From Acidiferrobacterales bacterium (GTDB lineage Bacteria > Pseudomonadota > Gammaproteobacteria > Acidiferrobacterales > JAJDNE01), in contig JAJDNE010000033.1 in assembly GCA_022340825.1 (NCBI GenBank), forward strand, positions 1-45,168: a stretch of DNA of 45,168 bases, read 5' to 3'. Shown in pieces: positions 31,888 to 41,163 of this stretch (position 1 is its first letter; each line of letters begins with the position of its first letter). Made by a program: the position numbers and the translations under genes. The notes below the pieces were generated by a model, which was given only the letters and a program-made list of their open reading frames with translations, searched no databases and was not told the origin of the DNA.

Positions 31888-32289
31888 ATGAACGCGATGT
31901 TGAAAGAATGGGCCCCGGTTGTCGGCCGTATCATGCTTGCACTGATATTCCTGACATCCGGCCTCAGCAAGATTAGCGGCTTTGAGGGCACTGCCGGTTA
32001 CATGGCAAGCAAGGGTGTACCGCTGGTCAATATTGCCCTGGTACTGACGATCATTATTGAAGTCGGTGGCGCCGCCATGATTATCCTCGGATACAAGGCC
32101 AGGATTGGCGCAGCGGCGCTGTTCCTTTGGATGATCCCTGTCACTCTCATCATGCACAACTTCTGGGCCTTGCCGGAAGCCGCTAAACAGATTCAGATGA
32201 TTATGTTCATGAAGAATATATCGATGATGGGCGGCATGCTGTTAATCATTGCTTTTGGATCAGGCCCGAAGAGCCTGAAGGCCAACTAA
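31888..32289 (+). CDS. DoxX family protein (YqjF-like)
   Basis: GRIMLALIFLTSGLSKISGFEGTAGYMASKGVPLVN; four hydrophobic segments. Confidence 0.9.
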   Translation: MNAMLKEWAPVVGRIMLALIFLTSGLSKISGFEGTAGYMASKGVPLVNIALVLTIIIEVGGAAMIILGYKARIGAAALFLWMIPVTLIMHNFWALPEAAKQIQMIMFMKNISMMGGMLLIIAFGSGPKSLKAN

Positions 32290-32309
32290 CTCCTGTCGAT
32301 AAAGAAACT

Positions 32310-32338
32310 CGGGGAAGGCATCGCCTTCCCCGTTTTTT
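32310..32338 (+). terminator. Rho-independent terminator
   Basis: CGGGGAAGGC-atc-GCCTTCCCCG followed by TTTTTT; 10-bp perfect stem. Confidence 0.9.
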
Positions 32339-32361
32339 CCAAACATTTCGAGGTAAATAAC

Positions 32362-33336
32362 ATGGGACTCATGGTGGAAGGCAAGTGGACTACGGAATGG
32401 TACCAACCGGACGAAATGGGAAGATTCAAGCGGCCGGAAACTCAATTCCGTAAGCGTGTTACCGCGGATGGCTCCAGTGGCTTCAAGGCCGAAGCCGGTC
32501 GCTATCATTTGTACGTGTCATATGCCTGTCCCTGGGCACATCGCACCATGATCATGCGCAAGCTGAAAAAGCTGGAAGACGCCATCAGCGTCAGTGTTGT
32601 GGATCCGTTTATGGGTGATGACGGCTGGGTTTTTAGTGAGAACCCGGGCACTGTTCCTGATACGGTTAACCACAAGCGATTCCTGCGTGAGATCTATAGC
32701 ATGGCCGATCCCGATTACAGTGGTCGCGTTACGGTCCCGGTATTGTGGGACAAGAAGGAGAAAACCATCGTCAACAATGAATCGCGCGAGATTCTGCGCA
32801 TGCTTGATACAGAATTTGACGCAATTGGTGACGCCTCTGTGAACTATGCGCCGGCTGAGTTACTGGAGAAAATCGATGAAACGCAAACGGCGATTTACGA
32901 GCCAATCAACGATGGTGTCTATCGTAGTGGATTTTCCACGACCCAGGAGGCATACGATGAAGCGGTGACCAAGTTGTTCGATGCCCTGGATCACTGGGAA
33001 ACAGTGCTGGATACGCAGCGCTACCTCTGTGGTGATGTCATCACCGAAGCGGACTGGTGTATGTTCGGCACGCTAATTCGTTTTGACCCGGTATATGTCG
33101 GTCATTTCAAATGCAATCTTCGACGCATTGTTGATTACCCGAATCTATGGAACTACATCAAGGAGCTTTATCAAGTTCCCGGTGTCGCCGAGACCTGTAA
33201 TTTTGATCACATAAAGCAACATTACTACCAGAGCCACAAAGGTATTAACCCTACCGGCATCGTACCAAAAGGTCCGATTCTGAATTTTACTGAGCCGCAC
33301 GACCGGGACCGGTTACCTGTGGCACAGCATTCCTGA
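32362..33336 (+). CDS. yqjG: Glutathionyl-hydroquinone reductase (YqjG/Xi-class GST)
   Basis: RYHLYVSYACPWAHRTMIMRKLKKLEDAISVSVVDPFMGDDGWVF; NNESREILRMLDTEF; ICEGDxx-like C-terminal DWCMFGTLIRFDPVYVGHFKCNLRRI. Confidence 0.94.
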   Translation: MGLMVEGKWTTEWYQPDEMGRFKRPETQFRKRVTADGSSGFKAEAGRYHLYVSYACPWAHRTMIMRKLKKLEDAISVSVVDPFMGDDGWVFSENPGTVPDTVNHKRFLREIYSMADPDYSGRVTVPVLWDKKEKTIVNNESREILRMLDTEFDAIGDASVNYAPAELLEKIDETQTAIYEPINDGVYRSGFSTTQEAYDEAVTKLFDALDHWETVLDTQRYLCGDVITEADWCMFGTLIRFDPVYVGHFKCNLRRIVDYPNLWNYIKELYQVPGVAETCNFDHIKQHYYQSHKGINPTGIVPKGPILNFTEPHDRDRLPVAQHS

Positions 33337-33355
33337 AACATACGTTTATAGAATC

Positions 33356-33961
33356 ATGATCAAGAAGCCTGCAAAAACCTCGTTACCCATCCACGATCTT
33401 ATATCGGGCCGCTGGAGTGGACGTGCCTTTAAAACGGACGCCATCTCCCGCGAAAAGATTCTCACCATGGTAGAGGCAGCGCACTGGGCACCATCGTGTT
33501 TTAACGATCAACCCTGGCGCTTCCTGGTTTGGGACAAAAACCACGATGCCGACGCCTGGCAAAAGGCATTCGACTGCCTGGATGATGGCAACCAGGAATG
33601 GGTTGTCGATGCGCCGGTACTACTACTGGTTTGCTCTGATACAGAATTTTCCAAACGACCTGGTCGTGCCAACCGCTGGGGCCAGCATGATGCCGGTATG
33701 GCTAGTCAGAACCTGCATTTACAGGCAGTGGCTCTAGGGCTTATGACCCATCCCATGGCCGGCTATGACAAGGCCAGGGCTCGTGAAACTTTCAAAATAC
33801 CGGAGCGATATGACTTACTGGCAATGATCGCCGTCGGAAAGCCGGTGGATTCGGCAGATGATTTGGAAGGCAGGAGAAAAGAACGCGAACTGGCTGAGCG
33901 TATACGTGAACCTGTTGGTACCCGCATGTTTGACTCTCGCTGGGACAAGCCCATCACCTGA
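33356..33961 (+). CDS. Nitroreductase family protein
   Basis: LISGRWSGRAFKTDAISREKILTMVEAAHWAPSCFNDQPWRFLVW; NLHLQAVALGLMTHPMAGYD. Confidence 0.92.
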   Translation: MIKKPAKTSLPIHDLISGRWSGRAFKTDAISREKILTMVEAAHWAPSCFNDQPWRFLVWDKNHDADAWQKAFDCLDDGNQEWVVDAPVLLLVCSDTEFSKRPGRANRWGQHDAGMASQNLHLQAVALGLMTHPMAGYDKARARETFKIPERYDLLAMIAVGKPVDSADDLEGRRKERELAERIREPVGTRMFDSRWDKPIT

Positions 33962-33981
33962 CGGGGAAGGTTAATGCTCCA

Positions 33982-34155
33982 TTAGCCGTTGTTCGAGCCG
34001 AGCAGGCCCTCGATGGGGAGCGCAAATTCTGCATTGGCGTCCTGCACTATCTTCATAATACCCAGATTGAGTTCTTCTGCCGTTTGCAGGCACTCGTTGA
34101 AGTCAGCTGCCTTAACGAAAGTATGTAAGATAACGCATACGTTTTCAGACCTGTA
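33982..34155 (-). pseudogene. C-terminal remnant of a mechanosensitive (MscS-family) channel gene
   Basis: Minus-strand reading NYRSENVCVILHTFVKAADFNECLQTAEELNLGIMKIVQDANAEFALPIEGLLGSNNG* resembles the MscS-family C-terminus; no start or upstream body, abuts the patatin gene stop. Confidence 0.6.
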
Positions 34156-34161
34156 ATTGAA

Positions 34162-37005
34162 TTAACGTGTTAGCCAATAGGTCCAACCAGGTATGTCGGT
34201 GATACCCACTGTCAATCGCCAGGTCTCGCTAGCAGAACCTATATTTTTGGTACCAAATGCGACACGAAGTCGATTTTCAAACAACCCCACGTGCGCTTCC
34301 AGGCCGGTGGTACCGACACTTCCACCGGATACCGGCGTGCCTAATCGATGAACATAGGATGGGGTGACGCCCCAACTGGAGAAAAGTCCTTTTCCGCTCA
34401 GGCGACTCCACTCGAGACCAACCGTTATGTAGTCTGGACGGGCGGTCGGGATAGATTGCAGCAGTCCCCCCGAAACCGAGTAGCTGGTGCGCAACCCAAG
34501 CGTTGAGGTTTTCCCCAGCGACCATGTCGGCTGCCAGACCATCATAAAATCGCTCTCGGCTATGTCTACACCGATCTCATAAGGAATGATATTTCGCCAG
34601 ACCCAGTTTTCGGGGGCGGTGGAAGGTGCGAATGTGAAATCGGGATATTTATATGTAGTGGATTGCAGCACGTGGGCGGTAACGCCCATGATGCCAGTCA
34701 TCGCCCCTTCACGCTTTTCAGGATCGGGCTCCCTGGCTTTGTAGATTTTTTCCGCTTCCTGCTCCAGGTACACCAGGCGCCGGCTAACGCGTTTAGTCAG
34801 CTCATACGACCAACGTTCGGGGTCATCCATAATAGCCCGGAGCATGGGCTCGCTTCCTCCTTTTGTGTGCGTTGGCTCGAAACCACCTGCATTGAGATGA
34901 TAGAAAAATTCCTTTTCAACCGCGAACGCCCCACCGGTACCCTCCCCCCGTTTTTCACCAGCCAGCAAAGATTTTTCAAGGCCTTCATGAATCAGTCTGA
35001 GGTCGGTGATGGGTTTCGGCATCTTTTTCCACGCAAACTGTAACTGATTGCGATCGCCAAATTCCCGTTTGGCAAGCAGGGCAAATACATATTTGCCACG
35101 CGGATCCTCTGAAAGCCCGATTTCTTTCGTCAGTCGCGTTGCAGAAAGGGTCATACATTGACCAAGTTCGCGTGATTGCTGCACCCGCGAATAATGCAAA
35201 CGGCACTTGAAGGCGCTCGCTAGCATTACGGCATCGTAGATACCCACGTAGTAGTCATACTCGCGAAATTTATAATCCAGGAAGGCACCGAAATCTTCCA
35301 GCAAGGTTCCAGTTATAGGTGCGCCACGACTGGAGACGCGAATTATACGATCGTTGTGGAGTGATCGGCGCGATTTCTGAATATTGTCTCCATACCTGTT
35401 GTAAAGTCCGGCTCGCTTTGAAGTTATTTCCAGGCTGCGTGCCAGGCGTTCACGAAAGCGATACATGTTCGCACTGCAGTCTGCCTTGGCTTTAAGGCGC
35501 TCCTGCTTACTGCGATATACACAACCATATACAAGGTTGGCGGCCTGCAATTTACTGACGGAGAACGGCGAGGTAACGGGGACCCGGCGATGATCATAAA
35601 TGATTTCCATCATCTGTCCTGTCCGTTGCATGGCCTCGATACAGGAAATTGGCCGATCAAAATACGGAAACTCTTTATTGCATTTCAGTTTGCTGCCGCG
35701 GTCATCAAGGTCGTTCGCCATCGCGTAGCCGATTTCGGGCAGGTTGAGCGCCCATTGCTCGCCGAGTAGCTCTCGATAAAGTTCATACTTGCGAGCGGTG
35801 CCTAACGCACCCAACAACAGGCTACCTTCTGCGGAGAAGTTGTACTCCAGCTGCTCACACGCCTTGGGCGGGTTTGCGGATCCACATGCACCTACGTCGC
35901 GCTTTTCCGGTTCCTTGTAACGCAGTCGATTGGGGTCCAGGTAAATATATGCAATTGGCCCCGGATTCTTCTTGGCGCGCTCGCTTCTTTCAGCCAATAT
36001 GCGCGCGAGGCCCAGGGGCAGGTTGTCAAACAGGCCGCCATCGGAGAATTCGGCTTTTTCGAGCACGTAGCCAGATGGGCAACGCCACTCCTTATCAGCG
36101 GTTATATTCTCTTTCTCTTCTGCTTCGCCAACGGTTGTGCGCCGCGTCTTGAGGCGGCAGTATTTCAGGCGCTTTCGGCCGAACGCAACCGGGAAGGCGC
36201 TACTGGTTAGCACGGCCTCCTGTATCTGTTCGTCGAGGATCTGGTTTTTAGCCATGCCCTTCCTGGTTGGGAACAACAGCATGGCGGGATCCCAATAGCC
36301 AGCGTAATCAGCCGGATCAAACCGGAACCTGCCCCGGCCATCCTGGCTAACATAGAACTCGAATGGAAAATAGAACCGCTGGTTCTGTACTTCGACATTT
36401 CCCAGGGTCAGGGTTTGGGGTTCAACCCGAGTCACGGTTACGCCCAACTTGATACTGCATCCCGGCCGGAACGACAGGGAGTTCCATTTCTTTCTGAGTG
36501 AATTGGCGCCATCGAGCAAGGTCTTGCGCGACAACATGGCATCGTCCTGACGATAAATGGGCGATGCCGGATCCTCCGGCAGTAACTGATTTACATCCGG
36601 CAGCAACCAGGTATCGCGAAACACGTTGCTGGAGATACTGTTTGCTACACCACCTTTCGCTTCCGGCTTAGTGCACCACGCGATTGCAGATAGCAACGAA
36701 TTGATTCCGCCGGCAGAGGCGCCGGTCACGCTTTCAATCTCGGCAGGGTAAAACTGGCCGCCCACCACGGAGGTAGCGCCGGAGGTTACATCTATGATTT
36801 TAATCAGCGCCCAGTTGAGTCCGGCCTCATAGGCACCCTTGCTTGCGCCGCCACTGATCGCAATGGCAAAGCGCTGTTTATAGAGCGACGTGGCGGCCTC
36901 GGCGGGAACGGCAACAAACGCGACGATAGCCGCGAAACCAGCGCAAATCGTTTGTCGAACAGCTGACATCTTCTTGTTTTTCATCGGCCCTGACCTGCTT
37001 ACCAC
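34162..37005 (-). CDS. Large secreted patatin-like phospholipase with beta-rich C-terminal region
   Basis: Signal-like N-terminus, GGASKGAYEAG oxyanion motif, GASAG nucleophile elbow (TGASAGG), SDGGLFDN catalytic Asp; 947 aa. Confidence 0.87.
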   Translation of the reverse strand: MVSRSGPMKNKKMSAVRQTICAGFAAIVAFVAVPAEAATSLYKQRFAIAISGGASKGAYEAGLNWALIKIIDVTSGATSVVGGQFYPAEIESVTGASAGGINSLLSAIAWCTKPEAKGGVANSISSNVFRDTWLLPDVNQLLPEDPASPIYRQDDAMLSRKTLLDGANSLRKKWNSLSFRPGCSIKLGVTVTRVEPQTLTLGNVEVQNQRFYFPFEFYVSQDGRGRFRFDPADYAGYWDPAMLLFPTRKGMAKNQILDEQIQEAVLTSSAFPVAFGRKRLKYCRLKTRRTTVGEAEEKENITADKEWRCPSGYVLEKAEFSDGGLFDNLPLGLARILAERSERAKKNPGPIAYIYLDPNRLRYKEPEKRDVGACGSANPPKACEQLEYNFSAEGSLLLGALGTARKYELYRELLGEQWALNLPEIGYAMANDLDDRGSKLKCNKEFPYFDRPISCIEAMQRTGQMMEIIYDHRRVPVTSPFSVSKLQAANLVYGCVYRSKQERLKAKADCSANMYRFRERLARSLEITSKRAGLYNRYGDNIQKSRRSLHNDRIIRVSSRGAPITGTLLEDFGAFLDYKFREYDYYVGIYDAVMLASAFKCRLHYSRVQQSRELGQCMTLSATRLTKEIGLSEDPRGKYVFALLAKREFGDRNQLQFAWKKMPKPITDLRLIHEGLEKSLLAGEKRGEGTGGAFAVEKEFFYHLNAGGFEPTHTKGGSEPMLRAIMDDPERWSYELTKRVSRRLVYLEQEAEKIYKAREPDPEKREGAMTGIMGVTAHVLQSTTYKYPDFTFAPSTAPENWVWRNIIPYEIGVDIAESDFMMVWQPTWSLGKTSTLGLRTSYSVSGGLLQSIPTARPDYITVGLEWSRLSGKGLFSSWGVTPSYVHRLGTPVSGGSVGTTGLEAHVGLFENRLRVAFGTKNIGSASETWRLTVGITDIPGWTYWLTR

Positions 37006-37100
37006 ATACTGTAGCGATTCGTGATCAGCCTAGGGCTTTTACGATACCATAGGGAAACACGAATCAAAGCAAGTACGCAGAATTTGCCCCTATAAATGCC

Positions 37101-37976
37101 ATGCCAGACTGGTCTGAGATCGTCGCCAATATCGTTAAAGCGAGCGGGGAACCGCTCGATACCCCTACTGCCCGCCCAGTGGGCGGGGGTTCAATTAATC
37201 AGGCCTATGTTGTGGAAGGGGATGGCCACCGATATTTCGTAAAACTCAATCGTAACCATCTTCTGGATATGTTCGAGGCAGAGGCCGAAGGCCTGAACGA
37301 GATGCGTTCAGCCAATGCCATCAAGGTCCCGGCACCCATCTGTTATGGCACAAGCGGAAGCGAGGCGTACATAGCTCTCGAATATATCGCATTTGGCGGA
37401 AGTGGCGGCGGACAAAAACTCGGCGAACAACTGGCGGTCTTGCATAAAAAAACCTGGGACCATTTCGGCTGGCATCGTGAAAACACTATCGGATCAACGC
37501 CACAACCGAATACACCTACTGACAACTGGGCGGATTTTTATCGCCAGTATCGTTTGGGATTTCAGTTGGAACTGGCAACACGCAATGGCGGCGCACACTT
37601 GATGCGAAATGGTGAACGCCTGATGGCGGAGCTGGATGCGTTCTTCGCTGATCACCACCCGGTACCGTCATTGCTACACGGTGATCTCTGGGGGGGCAAC
37701 TATTCCACCGACCAGGACGGTAACCCGGTGATTTTTGATCCCGCTACCTATTATGGAGATCGCGAAGCCGATATCGCCATGACCGAACTCTTCGGTGGCT
37801 TTCCCCGCGAGTTCTACAGCGCTTATAACGAGGTCTGGCCGTTGGATGAAGGTTATTCGACACGCAAGACGCTGTACAACCTCTACCACGTTATCAATCA
37901 CTTCAACCTTTTTGGCGGTGGCTACCTGTCCCAGGCCGATCGCATGATTGGTTCGCTGCTGAGTGAGATTCGGTAG
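37101..37976 (+). CDS. Fructosamine kinase family protein
   Basis: GGSINQAYVVEGDGHRYFVKLNR, LLHGDLWGGNYSTDQDGNPVIFDPATYYGDREADIAMTELFGGF. Confidence 0.95.
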   Translation: MPDWSEIVANIVKASGEPLDTPTARPVGGGSINQAYVVEGDGHRYFVKLNRNHLLDMFEAEAEGLNEMRSANAIKVPAPICYGTSGSEAYIALEYIAFGGSGGGQKLGEQLAVLHKKTWDHFGWHRENTIGSTPQPNTPTDNWADFYRQYRLGFQLELATRNGGAHLMRNGERLMAELDAFFADHHPVPSLLHGDLWGGNYSTDQDGNPVIFDPATYYGDREADIAMTELFGGFPREFYSAYNEVWPLDEGYSTRKTLYNLYHVINHFNLFGGGYLSQADRMIGSLLSEIR

Positions 37977-37987
37977 TTCAACAGCAG

Positions 37988-39094
37988 ATGAACACCTGCG
38001 CCCTGCCCACCGAAGGAAAAACAACAACGGTTACCTTGCTGATCACACTGGCACTACTGATCGGTTTGCCGCTGCTGGGTGCGTTCACCGCCGGCCTGCC
38101 ACTGAATCGCTATCTTGAGTTTCCACCACTGACCCGCTACATAACTCCGGCCGCTTTTTCCTGGCCGGTATTTCTTTCGATGGCTGTGTTTGTGCTGGTC
38201 GTAGTTGGGCCAATACTGTATCGAATTCTTATCTCCTCATCGTCAACGAAGGATGTGCCGCTGCAGACTCGTCCATTTCCCTGGTGGGGCTGGCTGGGAG
38301 TTATCTGGCTGGCAGGCGCCTGGCTCCTGGCGTGGAATCGCTTCGACTGGTTTGAGCCACTGCAACGCCACACCTTTACCCCGCTATGGCTGGGCTACAT
38401 CGTTGTCGCAAACGCGTTGACGTTTAAGCGAAGTGCGGAATGCCTGCTACTGAACCGGACTACACACCTGGTCGCGCTGTTTATCACCAGCGCACTGTTC
38501 TGGTGGTACTTCGAATTCCTTAACCGGTTTGTCCAGAACTGGCACTACATCGGCATCGGCACCTTTACCCCGGGTGAATATGCGCTGTTTGGCACGCTTT
38601 CGTTTTCCACGGTACTGCCGGCTGTAGTCAGTACCCGTGATCTGTTGGCTACCTTTCCTCGCCTGACTCATGGCATGGAGAGCTATATTAAGTTGCGCCT
38701 GCCGAATCCCTGCCGGCTTGCCTCGATTGCATTGATCGTCTCCGCAATTGCCCTGGCCAACATCGGCCGTTGGCCGGATTACCTGTTTCCGATGTTATGG
38801 CTGGCGCCGCTGATGGTCCTCGTTAGTGTGCAGACCTTGCGCGGTGAAGCCCATGTGCTTCAACGACTTGCCAATGGAAACTGGCGCTCAATCTGGCTTG
38901 CCGCCCTGGCCGCACTGGTTTGCGGATTCTTCTGGGAGCTATGGAACTGGAACAGTCTGGCGAAGTGGCAATATGCCGTTCCGTTTGTGCATCGCTTTCA
39001 GGTCTTTGAAATGCCGCTATTGGGTTACACCGGCTATCTGCCTTTTGGTATTGAGTGCATTGCGATTGCCGAGGTTCTGCGCCGAAAGGCGTAG
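37988..39094 (+). CDS. Hypothetical polytopic membrane protein
   Basis: 368 aa with repeated hydrophobic helices; starts 12 nt after the fructosamine kinase gene. Confidence 0.75.
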   Translation: MNTCALPTEGKTTTVTLLITLALLIGLPLLGAFTAGLPLNRYLEFPPLTRYITPAAFSWPVFLSMAVFVLVVVGPILYRILISSSSTKDVPLQTRPFPWWGWLGVIWLAGAWLLAWNRFDWFEPLQRHTFTPLWLGYIVVANALTFKRSAECLLLNRTTHLVALFITSALFWWYFEFLNRFVQNWHYIGIGTFTPGEYALFGTLSFSTVLPAVVSTRDLLATFPRLTHGMESYIKLRLPNPCRLASIALIVSAIALANIGRWPDYLFPMLWLAPLMVLVSVQTLRGEAHVLQRLANGNWRSIWLAALAALVCGFFWELWNWNSLAKWQYAVPFVHRFQVFEMPLLGYTGYLPFGIECIAIAEVLRRKA

Positions 39095-39102
39095 AAACGA
39101 GT

Positions 39103-39405
39103 TTACTTCGGAAACAGGAACTGAGCCTGTAAACGCAACGTCCAGTCACCTGCGGTATTGGGCTTTACTGCATTGTAGTAAGCCTGGGCAGACAAGTTCA
39201 CCGGTTGCTTACCGAATTTCGTAATTCGGCCGAAACCGCCACCAAACGGAACAGTCCATTTTTCGCCTGTCGCATTCCATTTTGCAGTGATAATGGGCGC
39301 ACTTGCCGCATACCAACCCTTATCGAAGTTATAGTTAACAAAATACTGCAATAGAACCTGATTTACATCCGGCTTGGCAGCGTCGCCAGCAGCACGATGA
39401 TAAAT
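39103..39405 (-). pseudogene. C-terminal remnant of a neuromedin-U-like outer-membrane beta-barrel protein
   Basis: Frame reads AGDAAKPDVNQVLLQYFVNYNFDKGWYAASAPIITAKWNATGEKWTVPFGGGFGRITKFGKQPVNLSAQAYYNAVKP...QFLFPK*, with no signal peptide or N-terminal barrel; upstream boundary approximate. Confidence 0.7.
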
Positions 39406-39587
39406 ATTTCCCGGTTGGCGGCTAACATGCCAGCTACCGATTCATAGCGCGGACTATTCTCGTCCGGGGGAGGTAGCAGCATAAACGCGCGCTAAATTAC
39501 GAGGGCGTAAACCACATCCATCATGTGCTCCAGTCGCACCAATTGACGCTTCTGTTTTTGTTCCAGTTTGATTTTTGTTGTGGCCAT
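39363..39587 (-). pseudogene. Truncated DUF1211/TMEM175-like membrane protein with in-frame stop
   Basis: MATTKIKLEQKQKRQLVRLEHMMDVVYALVI*RAFMLLPPPDENSPRYESVAGMLAANREIFIIVLLATLPSRM*; TAG at 39492-39494 interrupts the frame and the gene runs into the OMP remnant. Family name is a by-eye guess. Confidence 0.6.
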
Positions 39588-39590
39588 GGC

Positions 39591-39944
39591 TTAATGTGAA
39601 CCAATCACTTCTGTCACTTCGCGCGCATTCAGTACCCTGTAAGCTTCTGCCGCTGATTCCACCGCCAACGCCACAACGATCCCGGTCAGGATCAGGCCAC
39701 ACAGTGCAATGACAATCGCCAACCACTTGCCCCTTCTTTGGCTCGGGCGAAAGTCGCCATATCCTACGGTGCTGGCTGTAATAAAACCGAAGTACAAACT
39801 GTCGGCGAGGGTCCAGCCTTCGCGTTTACCAATTGTGATTGCAAGCATGGAAATGACGAGAATCAGGAAGGCAATGATCGGCGAGAAAGACAAAACCAGC
39901 TTGCCCAGCGTTAGCAGGAATTGAATAGTGAATCCGAATTCCAT
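39591..39944 (-). CDS. Two-TM potassium channel family protein
   Basis: FGFITASTVGYGDFRPSQRRGKW selectivity filter (TVGYGD) and flanking helices. Confidence 0.88.
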   Translation of the reverse strand: MEFGFTIQFLLTLGKLVLSFSPIIAFLILVISMLAITIGKREGWTLADSLYFGFITASTVGYGDFRPSQRRGKWLAIVIALCGLILTGIVVALAVESAAEAYRVLNAREVTEVIGSH

Positions 39945-40038
39945 GTGACATAGATCCCGTACTGAAGTGTCTTGTGCCAGTTTACGATGGAGCTGACAGG
40001 CAATCTAGTCAGATTACCGGACAGGGCAACGGTCGGAA

Positions 40039-40539
40039 TCAATCCCGTACGAAAAGCGCTCGAAGCTTCTCCCAGAATTCACCGCCAAGCACGAACAGGC
40101 TAAGGAAAAATACGATGTCACCCGCGCCTGCGTAAATTGGTTGCTGAATCCCGCTTTCGGGATACAGGCTGGCAACATAAGGCTGAGCCCAGCCAAACAC
40201 CAGCGGCGCTACAAACATGAATACATCGATTCGGTGTCTTGCTGGACCGACTCGGTCGGGAAACACGATTCGGGACAGCGAACTGAAAAGGATGTGTTTC
40301 AGGAACTGGAATCCGGATTTACCCAATATGCCGACGGCGATCAGCATCCCCAGCTCGGGGGCGCCGAGTACAAGAAACCCGGAAATTGCGGTCTTGGTAC
40401 TTTCTGCCCAGTTAGTGCTTGTCACCAACGGAATGAATATCGGGGCGAGACAGCTGCCAACGAATACGATCCCGCCTGTGACCAGTCAACCGGCAGGTGG
40501 ATCTGTTTCCAGGTCTTTGTTGCCGGACGGTATACCCAT
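40039..40539 (-). pseudogene. Membrane protein gene with in-frame TGA at codon 18
   Basis: MGIPSGNKDLETDPPAG*LVTGGIVFVGSCLAPIFIPLVTSTNWAESTKTAISGFLVLGAPELGM...; same frame continues through TGA (40486-40488) to the 129-aa ORF. Could also be expressed from a TTG at 40428. Confidence 0.55.
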
Positions 40540-40572
40540 AAACCTGCCCTTCGCTGAAAGAAGAATTCCGCG

Positions 40573-41163
40573 TCAGGCCTGGCCCAGAAAGAAAATGCTG
40601 AAGAGGCTTAATACAAGCGAAATCACACCGATCATCAGTTCCATCATAGCAATCATATCGCCGCGGTTGTCGAAGCCCAGCCGTCGCGCCAGCGCGTTGC
40701 TGCCCCTACGGGCGACCTTCTTTTTCACTTTTTTATTGCTTCGGGATTTCGTTCTCTTAAAGCGGCCCAGGTGGAACGCCTTTTCATATACCGTGGTAAC
40801 CGGTTGGGTTGCGATAAACCCAATCCCTACGACGATGATCAGATAAACGATGACATTCAGGACTGTTGGTGGCACTGCCCAGAACTTCTGACTGTACTGT
40901 GGATAAAGCATAACAACACTGGCGAGCGTACCAAATGTCACGGTCGACAACGGATAGACAATTTTCAGATAGCGTTGGGAAAGCCCTGCCAGGATTGGCA
41001 ACGCCATCAATAGTACCGCCCAGTGAAAATAGGGATTCACCAGCCTGACCAGAACCAACGTGCTCTGGAAGAAGTAGGTGCCGCCTGCGACGATCAGGAA
41101 AAAGGCGGCGCTACCGGCAATGGTATTTAGCCGGCGTGATTGGTCAGTGTCCTCGTAGATCAT
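40573..41163 (-). CDS. Hypothetical membrane protein
   Basis: Start at MIYEDTDQSRRLNTIAGSAAFFLIVAGGTYFF; hydrophobic helices then Lys/Arg-rich stretch and two C-terminal helices. Confidence 0.72.
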   Translation of the reverse strand: MIYEDTDQSRRLNTIAGSAAFFLIVAGGTYFFQSTLVLVRLVNPYFHWAVLLMALPILAGLSQRYLKIVYPLSTVTFGTLASVVMLYPQYSQKFWAVPPTVLNVIVYLIIVVGIGFIATQPVTTVYEKAFHLGRFKRTKSRSNKKVKKKVARRGSNALARRLGFDNRGDMIAMMELMIGVISLVLSLFSIFFLGQA

